The position numbers and the translations under genes were made by a program. A stretch of 64,000 nucleotides of DNA, taken from Rhizophlyctis rosea. Taxonomy: Eukaryota > Chytridiomycota > Chytridiomycetes > Rhizophlyctidales > Rhizophlyctidaceae. The first letter of the stretch is position 1. Each line of letters starts with the position of its first letter. Shown piece by piece: positions 48,673 to 62,369 of the stretch. The DNA lies in NCBI GenBank assembly GCA_027596075.1, contig JADGJC010000160.1, forward strand, positions 1 through 64,000, given 5' to 3'. The notes beneath the pieces were generated by a model that was not told the origin of the DNA, did not search any database, and saw only the letters and a program-made list of their open reading frames with translations.

Positions 48673-51600
48673 TTTGATGCTTCCCCACCCAAACTCTCGT
48701 CACAATTGACTTGAGCAACCAGCGACCAGTAAAGCACAATCGGATTTGAGGATCATCGCAGATAGGTCAGACTGTCTGCTTTCTCGACGGTTAGTTCGGT
48801 TCTTTTTTCGATGTTCCTGGGGTGGGTGCAGCTTTTTGCCATGATCTTATAGAGAACTTGACAAATTTTAACCTCAGTCTCGTTGTCGACTGCTGTTGCA
48901 GCTTATGGAATGAATGGTCACTGTTCGTTCATTTCGGCTTCCGACCGCTTCCTGAAACCTCTTTTTTGGCGAATTGGAGTGATGGAGTTGGTGCACTTTG
49001 ATAGGACGTGTAAACTTCATGAAACACCTGTCCAAACTGATCGCATTGCTGCAACTGCCGTAGGTTGCTCGTTGAGAGAAGGTGGGTTAATGATATGATG
49101 TGCACGGACGCATAAAATTAAAATGGTCATGCTATGCACAGCCTGTACATTGCAATTTATGAAGTCAATCTGGGCGTTTACGAAACCAATTGTAATCGTC
49201 GCTCCATATGAAAACAAACTTTTTTGCCCCTGTCACCCTGGGACTTGCTGAACGTCCGCCAAATCCACTAGTAGGAGGCATTGTTAGGCACCGCGCCGCA
49301 TCGTCGTGCTCACCTGAACATGAGTTGCATATGGAGGGTTGAATCCGGGCGAATATCTTTTCCCCTTGATGCAGTGAAGCAAGTCACCTTGCTTACTGGG
49401 CGACCGCAAAAGGACAATACCCATATACTTTGTATTGAGGTTCTCTTTGGTCAATGGAATATGTTTGCCCTCCCTACCCTGACCTGTTAGGAACAATGTG
49501 CATCATCTCTCTTGAAGCAAAGTGCGACAAAAGAAAAAGAACAGTTGGCATTATGTTTGGCGGAGGGATTTTGGACTTCTTTTGACGGGGATGAGCGCTG
49601 ATCCAATGAATTTGGGGTAGGTATCACGGTGACACCTTCACACGCCCTTGGATTTTATTATTACAGTCGACTCAAAATGGTCACTAACGATTGCACAGTC
49701 AACGAGCGACATTGCACTCCAGACTGACGTTTGTACAGCCACATCTGGTATAACTCGTCATACTGGACTGTTCTCTTTTGTCGAGCTGTGCAATTGTGAC
49801 AGGAATGTTGCTGCCAGTTTGGACCTCGATATCAGTCAGAGCAGTCGGCAAGGAGCTTGCACTTTGCAGCGACATGTGCAGGTATATCCCATAAAGTTGC
49901 AGGAGTCACGAGTCAACTGCAGATGTCCAGTCCACTTTGCTTGTGCTTCACGATCATTTTTTGATCCCTGGGGTTCTCATTTTTCCAGAGTGGCAGTTCT
50001 TTGCGAAGTGAGAGCACCGGATTCGACGATCTCACTGATTTCCGAGCTGCGGCCTGCATCATTCGAAAGTTGTTCTGGAGATGAGAATATCGTCTGCTTT
50101 CCTTTTTTTGCTCATCATACCCACAGGATTGACCGACGCGCTCAACAGAGCATACTTCCCTTTCTTTGGAGAATTGTTTGCAAAGTGGAAATGTAAGCAA
50201 CTTGAAACCTCCCGATGGTCAGCATACGAGTCTGGATGCATCTTCAATTGGATGCGCGAAGAGGTAATGCTCTAGTCATTGTATTCACCAATCTTTTTTG
50301 CGCCTTATATGGAATCATTTTGGAGGGCACATCATTGACATCTAGAATGATGATTACAACCACGTCCTCGCCGGAAGCAGGCTGTTGATTGAAGGATTGA
50401 ATGACGCGTTGTCGTGGCTTGTAACCGCCCGGAAGGTGATGCACCGAGTCAATGGTTGTTCTGGTAGAGTGATGACTTTTTTTTCCACGTGCAGGATTCT
50501 TCGCAATTCCATGAGCGGCGTGGTGCATTGGTCCACCGCACCACTCCGAGGCCTCGTCCTATCAGTATATCAGTGATCGCATCATACAGACCTGGGGGGA
50601 GTATAAAAGCGAGTGATCCTATGGAAGGCATGCAGTTCGTGTATGCCTTGAAGCCCACTTCGCATGGCAGTACCAGGAGAACCTGCCCATAAGTTCTGCG
50701 CCAGTACGTGGCCATTGTGGTGCTGACGGCAGCCACGTTTTTGAGCAACGGACCCAGGGGGCTGACGCCAGCTCCCAGTCGCTCTGACAGACTTTCTTCC
50801 ATCCGAGTGTATCACTATAATTTGAGCAGCTGCGGCTCCCCAACTGGAGATGGATCCATGGCTGTTTTGAGCTGGAAGGGATTCTTTTTTCCTTCACGCA
50901 CTCATGAAAATTGTCACATAAAGTGTACAGCTTGAGCCAGAGCAATAGATGACACGATTGAGTCACCTGCGATTTCTCATTCATCAATGAGAGGAACCCA
51001 TGCCCAATTTTGAACGTGCTTTTTTTGTCTTGTATTGCACAGAACGTCTTCCTGTCCCTCATCAGTCATTCGCAGACGGTTAATCAAAGTAGACGCAACT
51101 CATCACAAATGCTCATTCCTATTCGGCACTGTTGGGTCGCCTATTGTTTGTCAATGTTCAAAATGGTCATCCTTACTCGATCCGCCAAAAAGAAGGCAAG
51201 CCATCGACTGTTCGGAAATATTAGTCCAATTGAAGTTCCTTTCCTAACTTTTGACCTTCACTTCGGTTCTTTTCCCTGAAAGTGAGAATGGCAAAAAAAC
51301 CAATTCCCGCTCAAGGCTTCAGGATCTCTGCCGCAATACCAAACAAAAAAGACCTCTACCAAGAGTGCGCGGATTCCAATTGACAAAGGCCTGTTCACCC
51401 AAAAAGTGTTCCATTACAGTTCCTCAATGCCAACACGCTCTCCCAGATACCTATTCAATCCGGACAAAGTCACCGTCACCGCTGCATAGGTGCGATGACA
51501 TTGGTATTGATCAGATATTCTCTTATTAGTGCAACAAGGAAGATACTCTAAGGTACTTGCGGCGGTGTTAGCTTCATTTCAACACACTGGGTGAGGTGTC

Positions 51601-54584
51601 GGAGATGATACTCTTTTTCGGTATTTGACAAACATCTCATATGTTTGAGGTGGACTTCGTTGCGTTCACATCTCTCCGTCAAACAGAAATATCACGACAT
51701 GTCATATACCACGCTGATCGATTCGTACTCAAAGCGTAACTTATGGAGCGCATCCCTCACACGTCATTTTGGCGAACATTGTGGTTGTAAGGCTCGGTTG
51801 GCATGTGGAAGTCAATGGGGTGACAACCGTAACCCCCCGCATAACATACAACACATTTATGATTCCAAAAGGTTTCGGTTGTCACACAATCCTCCCGCCA
51901 TTTGAGATTTGTATGCCTTCCTAACGACGAGTAAACGAAAACCTTGGCTCTATGAGTGTCGTGCGCAGCGCTTGCATCGACTTATTGGTACTTAGTATAC
52001 TTACTAGCATCATGTCCAAAATCCCCTTCAAGGGACTAAGTTAGTCCGTTGAATGGTATCATGAACTTCCGATCACTCGGATAGATTCGCCAAAAAAGAT
52101 GTACTCGCTTGCACAAGTTCAAAACATATCAAGATATATCCAGCCTGACAGTGCACCTGCCCTCATACCCCATCCGGTTGACCCTGCATGACAAGCAGTT
52201 GCAATCTTTCCAGTGAAACTGTGCACCAAGTTGAATGGAGGAAAACATACAGAAGTCACAGAAGACCCCGATTGAGAATGGTCAGTGGGATCTCGATAGA
52301 TGTCACTCCTGAAATCGCCAAATAATATGAAAAATGAACGCACTGATCGCTCATTCAAACTTACAAACTTACAAACGGTCACTTTTGTCAAATTGATTTT
52401 GTTTGCAAATCTCCAGGTCGGTGCAGACAGGCCCAGTCTTTTCCACATCCCCTTTCTTGAACCTGCCACATGGAGTGACGGTTTTCGCGATCAGTTGAGC
52501 GTATTGGCAATCCACTGGACAGTCTCATCAAATGCAAAAAAAATTCAATTGGAGTCGCGCACGCAATGTCGCACCACATCGATTTCATTGTTGATATAAA
52601 CTGCGACTGTTTAATCCAAGTAATCCACTCATCGACATCTCGTTCTTCATCCGGGATGAAGAAACAGTCGATATCCAAAGCATGCAGAAACTCAGCTATA
52701 CCTATTCTCACATACAGGCACTGGTAATTTGCCAGGCGCTCGATGCGGATGGAAGAAAGAACAAAAGAGAGGTATCGCACACAAGACACATTTACCATTC
52801 CTCAAGGGAGACTTCATGTCGCCACCAAGTGTATTGCCAGTCGTGGTCTAAAACAATTGATGATCTGGGTCACCTCCAAGATACAAAGCAACTTCATGTC
52901 CTCCAAGAAAGGGGAGAAAAAAAGGAATACGATACTGCTTGATCATGGCTCATAGTTGACTGTCGAATGTATCCGTCAACATCAATATGGATTGAACGAT
53001 ACAGTTGCACAACATAGAAGGGAAGCATCCACTTTTGGCTGCACTTCGTCATTATGGTCCCACCCAAAAAGTACCCAAAGCCAAATATGCGGGACCGCCT
53101 AGGAAATACTCCAGCGAACCGTTCAGCTAAATGGCAATAATGTCTAGGTCCATCCCCTGCGTGGCGTTCTTCTCCTCGTCGGTGTTTCGGTCGCGACGAA
53201 AGCGGACGGAAACAGACATCTTATCTGGACAACGCCAAGTGCCGTCATGTAACTCGACATCGACGGGAATGAGCGTTCCAACTCAGTCAAATCGATGTTG
53301 CTGTGTAATGCCAATCCCTTTTTTCTTTCCCAAAAACTTGCCGGAAGTCGAATCCCCCGTCTAAATCTACAACATAACGGCGACGACACGGGCAAGGAAA
53401 GGCGAATTGCGTCATAACATTTGCAGAGCACCAGGTGGAGTCGTTGCACTTGATCATTGGTTGGATAATACCGTGTCAGGATGCCTCCCAACAACCACGA
53501 ACTTTCTTTTGTCCTGGCGCAAGCCTCTAGTCCTCATGATTAGAGACTTTGAAGAGACCTTCGCATTGCACGGGGAAGAATGGCCGGAAAAAAACAGACC
53601 CAGAACGAAGCAAATCTTGCGTGTCGGGACTAAAACCGAAATGCACAGGATACTGGCCATGGAAGTAATGTTGCATATGAATTTGCGGCATCCAATGGAG
53701 TGGCAATAGTATCGATTCCTCTCCATATCAGATACTCAACTGCAGTGCTACAACCAGAATGACCATCCGTTGAGCGGAACTTCACAATATCGCCTGGACT
53801 CACAACCTGATGGGCACAGCTAATGGCGTGATATCTGCAAAGCATCTTTTTTTTTTTCAATCTAGCATCTGCCTCTACAACGTCAAAAAGATTCGAAAAT
53901 AGGCTTGAAGAGCAGATGTATTTCCAATTGACGAAGCGCGGTTAGTCCAGTCAGAAGGATTTCTTATGCACATCTTGATCCTCTTCAGGTGCGGAAGAGT
54001 ACTCTTACCCGCCAGACAGGAATAAAGTTGGCTATGGCTGTATCATGATTTGAAAATGGAGTTGATTGCTACGCGCATGAACTGCAAGTCGTCTGGAAAG
54101 TGATGAAACACTTCCAACCGCCGTGACTCTAGACCATATGCCGAGCGCGCTTTTTCTTTTAGCAAAGGCAGAACAAGTATGTTTACCGGTGGCAGAACCC
54201 CGTTTCAAATTTCAAAAAGAAACTCGCATGCCCTATTAGCGGAAAAAAAAACATGGATCTCTCCTCCACCCCATGCCACATCGTTTGCCGTCTGATCAAA
54301 CCGTGCGGCGCCGCAAAAAGCTCGCCATCAATCAACGAGCTTTGAATGAGTGTTGGATTTGTTTGCGGCCCATGTCGAAACACTCACCAATCCATAGTAA
54401 CAAGATTGTTTACGCACTTAAGAAAATGGTAACAAAAGAGAAATCACGGCGTTCGTCGCAAGTGAGGCTGATTGATGGAAATATCATTCCACCCCAACAC
54501 TTTTCTTATCATGCCATAGCGGTGCATAGTAATCACTTCCCTTCACAGTCCCACTTTCAAAACAGTTGACATCGAATCCCGCAC
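48673..54584. other. intergenic, no gene supported
   Basis: About 6 kb of frames up to 182 codons (49648-50196 plus, 50449-50802 minus, 50619-51062 minus) overlap on both strands and show no domain, splice structure or C-to-G exon pattern. Sequence becomes strongly C-rich from 54570, where the next minus-strand gene ends. Confidence 0.35.
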
Positions 54585-57500
54585 TCAAACAACAACATCG
54601 ACAGCCCTCAACCCCTCCCTCACACCATCTCCAACACCCTCAACCCCTCCCCTCCCCTTCACCCACCTCCTAACACCCCGCAACTTCCCCTCCTCCCCAC
54701 CAGACCACTCAATCATAATCCCGACTAAACCTTCCTGCGCCCGTCTCGTCTCTGCCGATCAAAAACAAAACACACCGTCAAACAAACGTAAAATGAAACT
54801 TACACAACGGTAACCGAAATACCATCTTACCTTCATCACCCCCAACAAAAACCTCCACCAACATCTCCTCAACCCTCTCCCTGAACCACTCCATATTCTC
54901 CCGTTCGCCTTTGGCGCGCATCCCGTCACGCGCCATGGCGGCGAAGATTCGTGTTGTGAGGGATGTGGGGTCTTCGATGACGTGTGGGTAGAGTGTTTGG
55001 AGGTGGTCGTAGCTTCAATGGAAGAGAAAGAGGTTGAGAAACAAGAAATTGGGGAGCGTAAGGGACATGGTTGTGGGGGCTTACCACTCCTCCCAAGGCA
55101 CATACTGCGCCGCAAGTTCCGTAGCTTTTAGTAACGTGAATTTCTCCTCTTCTGTCATCACTTCCGATCAGCACTCCCACCGAAACAAAGACACACAAAC
55201 ACCACGAAAACTTACCACCAACCCCCACTCCACCCCCCTCCGCCACCTTCCCAACCATCTCCCTCAACCACTCCCCCACCCACTCCTCCCCACCACAAAC
55301 ACCCCTCATAACCCTCGCCAAATCGTCCGTCCCGTCATTAAGCACGTCACTCCAAACAGTCTTGACGTCCCCGACAAGTGTGCGGACTATGTCTTCAAAC
55401 TCAGAATCCACACCTCCAACCTCCCTCAATAGGTCATAAACGAATACGCGACACCGTTGTATGTCGCGTGCAAAGCGGCAGAGAAGTGTGTGGGCGCGGG
55501 TCATACGTCTAGTAGAGAAACATGAAGGCCGACAATAAGACGTGATGTTGTCTCTCAAATGGGAACAACTTAAACGCAAACGAGCAATGCGTAAGAACTT
55601 ACCGAACACACTCATTCCACCCCTCCCTCCCCACACCCACCAAAACCCTCCCACAAATCCACTCCAAAACACCTTCCAAAATCCCCTTCTCCCATCCCAC
55701 AACCCCCAAAACCCAACAAAAGAGCACCACCTCTCTCTCGCGTCCTTCCAAAACATCGATACCATCCAAGGTCCAGCCTTCAGGAAACTCGATGGGTGGA
55801 GTTGGTTCGATTTTCGGAACGGGTGCGTCGGGTGGTAAGTTTTGCCAAACGTCTTCCAGGGCGCGAGTTGAGGTGGAGAGGTTAAGGAGGGAGGGGAAGT
55901 CGGGGTGGGACATGAGGGCGGAGACGTAAGTGGGGGAGAGGAGGGTGGATGTTTTGAGGAGGGTTTGGATGTGGACTGTGGAAGGCGACGATGTGAACAT
56001 TGTAAAATAAATGAAATTAAATGTGCGTATAAGCGAACAATCCAACTGGGGTAAGGTCTTTCAACTTACGTTTCTCGGGTAACTTGACCGCCACGTCAAC
56101 CTTCCCCACATTCCCGCCATCTTGTCTCCTAACCTTAGTCTCACGAGCATCACTCCTCACCATCACTTTTCTGTCTTCCTCCACCGCCACCACACTCCCA
56201 TCCACATCCCCATCCCCATCCTTCCTCTTCTTCCTAGGAACACTATCCTTCCTCCCTAACGGTCGTCCCCTCTTCTTCACCCCCTGGTCATCAGTCCCCG
56301 TCTCTTCCACTGCCTTCGTTGCTGAACGGGGAAGTAGGCGTGTTGCCTCGCGTGGTGTTGGGGTAGTGACGGAAGATGAGAAGGATCGGATGGAGGATCG
56401 TCTTCCGGATTTGGTTGTAGGCGGGGCTGCGGGTGAGGGTGATGGTGATGGGTTGGGGGAAGTTGTTGGTGGGGTTATGTCGGTCATGGTTATATCGGTG
56501 TCGAGGGAGGTGTGTGATGTGGAAGATAGAGAGATGGGACGGGAGGGACGCCGGCTTTTTTGTTGCATTTTGGGATGTGGAGGTGAGCGAGTTGGTGCGG
56601 CTTTGGAGTGAGAGGAATGTCCATCAGGTGTGATAGATATCTGTAATGTGAGACATTGGAAAATCAATGAAATCCTGATCTGGATACACTGGAGAAAAAG
56701 AAACACTTACATCATCATCATCATCATCATCAAACCCTCCACCTTCAACTTCTGTCAATTTCACCAACTGCTTTGTAACCGTATCCTGCAACACGCGCTT
56801 CTCTTTCCGCAACTCCTCATTCTCCTTCTTCAACCTCCTCACCTCCGCTTCCAACCTTCCAATATCGTTCCTATCCCGCTGTTCCTCCACCACCTTCCCA
56901 CCCGCCTTCAACTCTTCCACAACCCCCTCCAACTGCGTCATCAACCCTCTCAGAGTAGCCTCCCTCTTCATTGCCTCATCCCGTTCCCGTTCGGCCCGTT
57001 CTGCTCGGTTCTTTGCACGCTCTATCTCGGTCTCCGCGGTTTTGTATTTGAGTCTGTATGATTCAAGTTGTGATATATGTTCTCTTTCGCGGGATCTGAG
57101 GAGGGCGTTTTGTGAGTCTAAGTCGGAAAGATTGGTGCGAGTGAATTGGAGTTCGGTTTGGGCGTTTGTGGCGGTTTCGATAGCGAGGTGGAGTTTTTGG
57201 GTGAGAGTGGTGATGTCGGTTGAGTGCTCTTTAGCGGGTTGAAATTGGAGGTTCGATTGTTCATCTACCTGTTCAGCTAGTGTGTTCTTCTCATTGTGTA
57301 GCAAAGTTGCTGCGTTTTCGGCAAGGATGTTATGTTCCTTGAGTTGAGGATTCAGAAGTGATAGTTGAGACGAAAGAGTTTGATTCGTAACTCGTTCGCC
57401 TTCAAGGGCTTCGGCAGTGGTGCGGAGTTCTGAGATTAAGAATGTAGAATATGAGTCCTTTCGCCTGGTGTGCCGGCAATAATAGCAAAGCGTTGTGAAA

Positions 57501-57667
57501 AGTGGGCCCTCCTCACGCATACCTGCATTTGTTTCCGTGAGAAGGTGAAGAAGGGTATCGACATCGAAGATATCTTCCTCTATGAGGGCGAGGTTATCGG
57601 AGGCGGGTGGTGGGGTTGATAGTGTATTGAGTACCAGGTCTGTATCCGCTGCTGAGTGGGAGGTCAT
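54585..57667 (-). CDS. coiled-coil protein with AT-hook-like motif, 8 exons
   Basis: Exons: 57523-57667, 56711-57429, 56070-56640, 55603-55975, 55216-55508, 55085-55151, 54831-55012 and 54585-54751. All are in phase with GT-AG introns of 70-107 bases, giving about 838 residues. I chose ATG 57667 (MTSHSAADTD) because the region upstream to 57892, though open, looks non-coding. The protein has an acidic start (LIEEDIFDVDTLLHLLTETN) and a 200-residue coiled coil. A poly-Asp run from an ATC repeat comes next, then a Ser/Pro-rich basic region with KKRGRPLGRKDS (AT-hook-like). A helical C-terminal half follows (HIQTLLKTSTLLSPTYVSAL; HTLLCRFARDIQRCRVFVYD; SLTTRIFAAMARDGMRAKGE). Intron 55976-56069 could be absent, which would split this into two genes, one ending near 56017 and one starting near 56001. 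Acidic N-terminus, coil and helical tail recall ATRIP/Rad26, but no diagnostic motif was seen and I leave it unnamed. It is likely nuclear. Confidence 0.65.
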
Positions 57668-58127
57668 CTTCTTGACGCCGAGACCGGTTGAAGCTGTCTT
57701 CAGGTCAGCTGGAAAGTGAAGAGAGAAGCGACCCCACTGGAGGTAGATACGGGCCTGATTTGAAGGGTTGAAACTTGAGGTGGATGCAATGCCAGGTGGA
57801 TGGGGTGGAGTGGATGCTGCGCACTTGGCGGATTCGTGGCTTGAAGCCACCGCCACGGGTGCTCTCAACAAACCCCCCGCCAACCACTCCAACCTGCAAG
57901 CTCCCTAGTAGTATGCTAGGCTTCACATTGTAGGATACTTAGCATACAGCACTTGGAAATCATTTATTGGAGCTATCTTGCATCGTTTTATGTGCCTATG
58001 CACATTGTACTGCCAAAGATCCCCCTATGTCGTACTGCTCCTGCCATTGCAAAGTCCAATTCACTACTACCCTCTACAGTCCCTCACCTCACTACCCTCA
58101 CCCTTCCAGCAGCACCTCCAACCAAAA

Positions 58128-58750
58128 TCAAGAACTCGCCACTTTCGAGCACGTGACCCTCAAGCTTCTCAGCTGCTTGCTGAAACCAGATGTAAGAAGC
58201 GCCGTATCAGCCGATGCTTCAATCATAAGGCGCCCTGGCACCCTTTCGTATTGTAATGCTCGACAGTTGAATCGCCGACGAGTTCAGCGGAGCCCACCTC
58301 AATCTGATGGTCACATTTTGGACAGTGTGTGTGTGTATCCAACTAGCTATTCAGAGCTCGTTGTACGAACTCCACACCAAACTGCTAATTCCGAACGGCG
58401 GAGGAGTTAGTGTGACGCAAGTTAGTGCGCCATTTGCAGGGATGAGCTCCACTTATGGATTCGTCACAGTGTTGACGCCGTATGAGATTAACTATGATGG
58501 ATGGGATGTTAGTGGTTGGTTGTGGACACCTAAAATTGTAACACAACAACCGTTGTGACAAGTGCTCTATCATGCAATCATTCAGCAAGTCATTGGCCGA
58601 GACCAAGTGCTTGATACTCTCGGGACTTGCTACAAAGAGAGAAAGGGGTATGACGCAGGATGTCGACGATGCGGTACCCGTGGTGGGAGCTGCGATGGCT
58701 TGAAATGCGGCGAGGAGGACGGTAGAGAGAGCGGCGATGGTTGTGTGCAT
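58128..58750 (-). pseudogene. decayed copy of a small secreted Cys-containing protein
   Basis: The first exon begins MHTTIAALSTVLLAAFQAIA, a signal peptide, then APTTGTASSTSC and SANDLLNDC. It closely matches the first exon at 62978-63151. Homology to the second and third exons follows: ELIPANGALTCVTLTPPP, GDSTVEHYNTKGCQG and LRVTCSK. It needs frame changes and passes stops, including TAG and TAA in exon 2 and TGA in exon 3. The splice donor equivalent to the GTGAGT of the other copy is lost. I call it a pseudogene. Function of the family unknown. Confidence 0.65.
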
Positions 58751-59713
58751 GGTTTCTGATGTGTTTTGTATCACCGGCTATGTGTTTGGAAGCGAGGAAG
58801 ACTTGATATGGAAAACGACTGAGAGCTGCAAAGTGAAGAATGGAAGACTTGTCTCTTGCTTTCCCTCTGGAGGGATCTTTGTATCCGTTGAGAAGCCCAA
58901 GTGTTGAAAACAACGCGCAGCACGGTTGCATTTTATATGTCATTGGTAACGACTAAGCGATTGAAGTCAACGAGTCATGTTTCGTTTGATTACACGCTAG
59001 TTTGTGCTTGGCATTGTTGCGAATCAAGATCGGAAGGCAGAAAAGGAGCGTCATATAATCAGAGCTTAGCATGCCACGGCCAGCAAGTCGGGAGCACCCT
59101 ATTTGTATCCTTCAAAATGGGGAAGTTCCAAAGCCAGCTGCGTTTCCTGCATAAAGGACTTAAAGGGATGGAGTGCGTGCACTTCCATCCATGAGCTTCT
59201 TTGCAATTCCATTGAAAGAGAGATACGTCAATGTCAAAGACCAGGAATCGCCTGCTCAAAAAAAGTCATCACCTTGCAGATCTGAACAGTCGCTCTAACG
59301 GTTGAATCGGCCTGTTCCTTGAAAGCACAAAGCTAATTTTACGATTGCGCCGTCTGAGAACGTCACTGACGTGAGAGAGGTCGAAAAAATGAACAAGCAT
59401 GTGTAAATTTGCCCAAGTGATGTGGCTGTCATCTCAGAAGACCCATCGTTTCAGGCCTTTCGGTCCTCCCCTCTTCTCTGCATTCTCCTTTTTCGTTCTT
59501 TTCGCAAACGGTCATTCTGCACATTCATTGCCAACCAAAACATGCAATACCCACTGATAAGACCTCATGCCTTTGACAATGGCCATGTTGAAGAGGTGCA
59601 ACGCAGGATTTAGCATCCTCTGCTTGACGAATGAGTTAGAATTATCATCAGCATCAAAACCGTTTTTTTCCACTTGCCGCGACAAGACGAGCAGATGAAT
59701 TCAGCTGGTTGCA
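58751..59713. other. intergenic, no gene supported
   Basis: Short frames only. It is the upstream flank of the decayed secreted-protein copy. Confidence 0.4.
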
Positions 59714-60890
59714 TTATATTTCAAATATTCGAGTATCAATGATCTGAATGGGTATCTCACCATCATATAATGCCTCCATGCCCGCGCGCGGCAGTAGACT
59801 ATCAAGCTGCTTCAAAGGCAATGAATCAACGGTCAACTCATATTTTTGTAGTTTTCTTCTCTTGAAATTGCGTATGCTCCCAAACTTCCCAAGGGGATCG
59901 ACGAATGGACTACCGACTTTCACTGCCACTTCCTCCACCAATGACTCTAAATGTGGTAAATGTGAACTCGGCGATCGTTGTGAACTCAACTATTGGCCGC
60001 ATAAAGGAGTACTACCGAAAGCACAGAGCCGCCCTTTGGCCGCAACGTAACTCAAACCTTGCAGCGTCCCTGTCCGTATTCTGGCTTCCTGTGAGGGCAA
60101 GTTGCGGGGGATATGAAGTTTGGTAGTGCGCAGCACTGAATGCATGATGGTGAGGCGCAGCACACGCATTGCTGAATGGACTTTCTTTTGTTTGATTTGC
60201 GTTCAACTCGTTCACTGGAGAATGAGCAAAAATAAATGGAATTGTATCCCTCACTGTCCAACAGTTGGAGGTCATCCATTATGTCCTCATGTTTTGGTGG
60301 AGTAGCTTGACCAAAAACGTGTCTGCAGGTGTCGATGTGATGAAGGACCGCTTCATAAGCTTTCAAGACCGGGGTTGCTAAAGGCAATTGTATTCGATCG
60401 CAATGAGGTGACAAAAAATGAATTAGGGCCTTCAAAGAGAAAATGCAGTGTGGACGTGATCAAACACTGGGTGCAGTGCCGGTGAATCAAGAAACTCAAA
60501 ATTCGGAAGCTGGGCGGACAGCAAGTATCGATTGGCATGCATGGCGAGACCCGCCGTCCAGTCAGGCAGCTGACAACGGTGACGCCTGGTGAAATGCGAC
60601 ATTAGCTGCGGGCATAATATGGTTCACAGGATGTATCAAGCGGTAACCCAACCAAACCGCAGGTTTTCCACAATTTTGTTTTCTTCAAAATGTCGAATCG
60701 CTGGTCATTTCGAAGCGGCGAGAGAGTATAGTGTCGTCAAGTTTTTCAATCCATGCTCGAAGGTGGTCATGTCGGCATTCAGACAATCTTCAAATAGGTG
60801 TTTGGTGTGCAGTCCTTCATGGGAGTCGCCGGGTATGAGAACAAAACAGTTACGTCCGAAGTGACCCAAACTTACCCATACGCCCAACCT
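59714..60890 (-). pseudogene. decayed coding-like segments of an unknown gene
   Basis: Several minus-strand stretches read like protein. They are NCFVLIPGDSHEGLHTKHLF (about 60850), IRHFEENKIVENLRFGWVT (about 60650), and DWTAGLAMHANRYLLSAQL with FLDSPALHPVFDHVHTAFS (about 60450-60570). Then come KALIHFLSPHCDRIQLPLAT and KAYEAVLHHIDTC (about 60330-60430), and KYELTVDSLPLKQLDSLLP with EIPIQIIDTRIFEI at the 3' end. They lie in different frames, with stops and single-base shifts between them, and clean splice pairs could not be found for all. A degraded gene fits best. No family recognised. Confidence 0.35.
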
Positions 60891-62369
60891 GAGCAGTGAT
60901 GCGAGTTTGTGAATCTCATATCTCTTGTAGGATCACCCACAGGAACAAGCGATGAGTTGGTTCGCCAAAGTGCCGGCTGCACAAAAAATGATCCGCTATT
61001 TACCGATCGCATTTGGCTCAAATGCGTGGCTGCTCGCGTTAGAAGGTGTGGCCAAAGGGCCTGAGATGGCGTGATACGTAACTACCCGATTCACTCAAGT
61101 TTGTTTTGGGCCCAGCAAGGCCCGCTCCCTCAGGTTCTCCACTCCCGGCCCCAAATCTGCAGATTGCTTGTTTTCGCCTCCCTCCATATTAAGGTTCGGC
61201 ACCTGCATCAACCCTACTGGGAATAACAGGGAAGCCCGCAGCAGCGCAGGGCCCGCAATTCTTTCAATTCTTGCTCCTCCATGCCGTGTGCTCAATCAGA
61301 CTATTTCTTCGAAATTGCACTGTGATTTGAGACCCTGCACGCATCAAGCAAGTCCAGTATCGGCTGGCCGTAATTGCGGGCTTCAGAGCCAAGCACATCG
61401 TAAAGAATTTGTCATGACATGTAGGTGTGCTGATGCGACGGACTTACACAGCCATTTGATAGTGAGGTACGCTGAAAGAAAAAGAAATCATAAGAGGCGC
61501 GAGATTGTCCACGGAATGTTACGGCTCGATACGGTCAATGGCGCCAGGTCGGAATCCGTTCTCTTGCAGGGGAGGCTAAAATCAAGTTGAACTTCAGAAC
61601 GGGTTGGGGGAAGTTCGGACCCAGAAAACTAGCATGCACTGGATGATGATGACTTAAGGATGAATTAATATTAATGTAGTTAACCTGCTCCGGCAACGTT
61701 CGCAGCAAAAGCTCAATATCTCAGTCACCCTAAGGATTCACACCGTGTGATGGTGCCACCAGTTCCCTTTCACACTACTGGCTATGTTTACTGAAGGGAA
61801 GCGTGTCCATGATGACCAGCACACATCACTCAACTCTGACCATGAAAAAAGAAAATACGCTCACACCTAGCATCATTGCGAGATCTTATATGTAGCTCGT
61901 CTCAGGGAGACGTCATTGACCCACTACAGCTTGTGCATTCGATGTAAAGAATCACAACAGGATACCTGCACGAAACAAACCAAAATGGTCAGCTCGATTG
62001 GATGCTTGTGTGGACCGTTCCAGTGTTGGAAGCTTTCATAGTCCTATCTATTTGTACAGTAACCCATGATTGCATTGCGTTGTGGCTCGCATGCGTGTCC
62101 GCCGAGGAGATCCATCTTTTTCGCTCAATAAAGCCCTATAGCCCTCATGACATCCACCAAATGGCGTCACAAAACAGAGATTTGGTCTAACCGAAGTGGT
62201 TTTATTTGTACATGATGTCAAACATAGCGGACGTTCTGGTTCTCGGGACAAAAACTGAAAGATAACGCCGCATTCTGATTGCCTTCAGTCTGAGCCATCA
62301 TTGTGAGTTATTTGGCATTCCGGTAAGAATCTGATTAGATCCCTTTGCCCTCTTCCCCAAATTCCCCAA
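60891..62369. other. intergenic, no gene supported
   Basis: A 140-codon plus frame (61168-61590) and shorter ones lack domains. Nothing else was seen. Confidence 0.35.

Noticed and set aside
50449..50802. 117-codon minus-strand frame starting MEESLSERLGAG
   Set aside because: It reads plausibly, but overlapping frames of similar length occur on both strands and nothing supports it.
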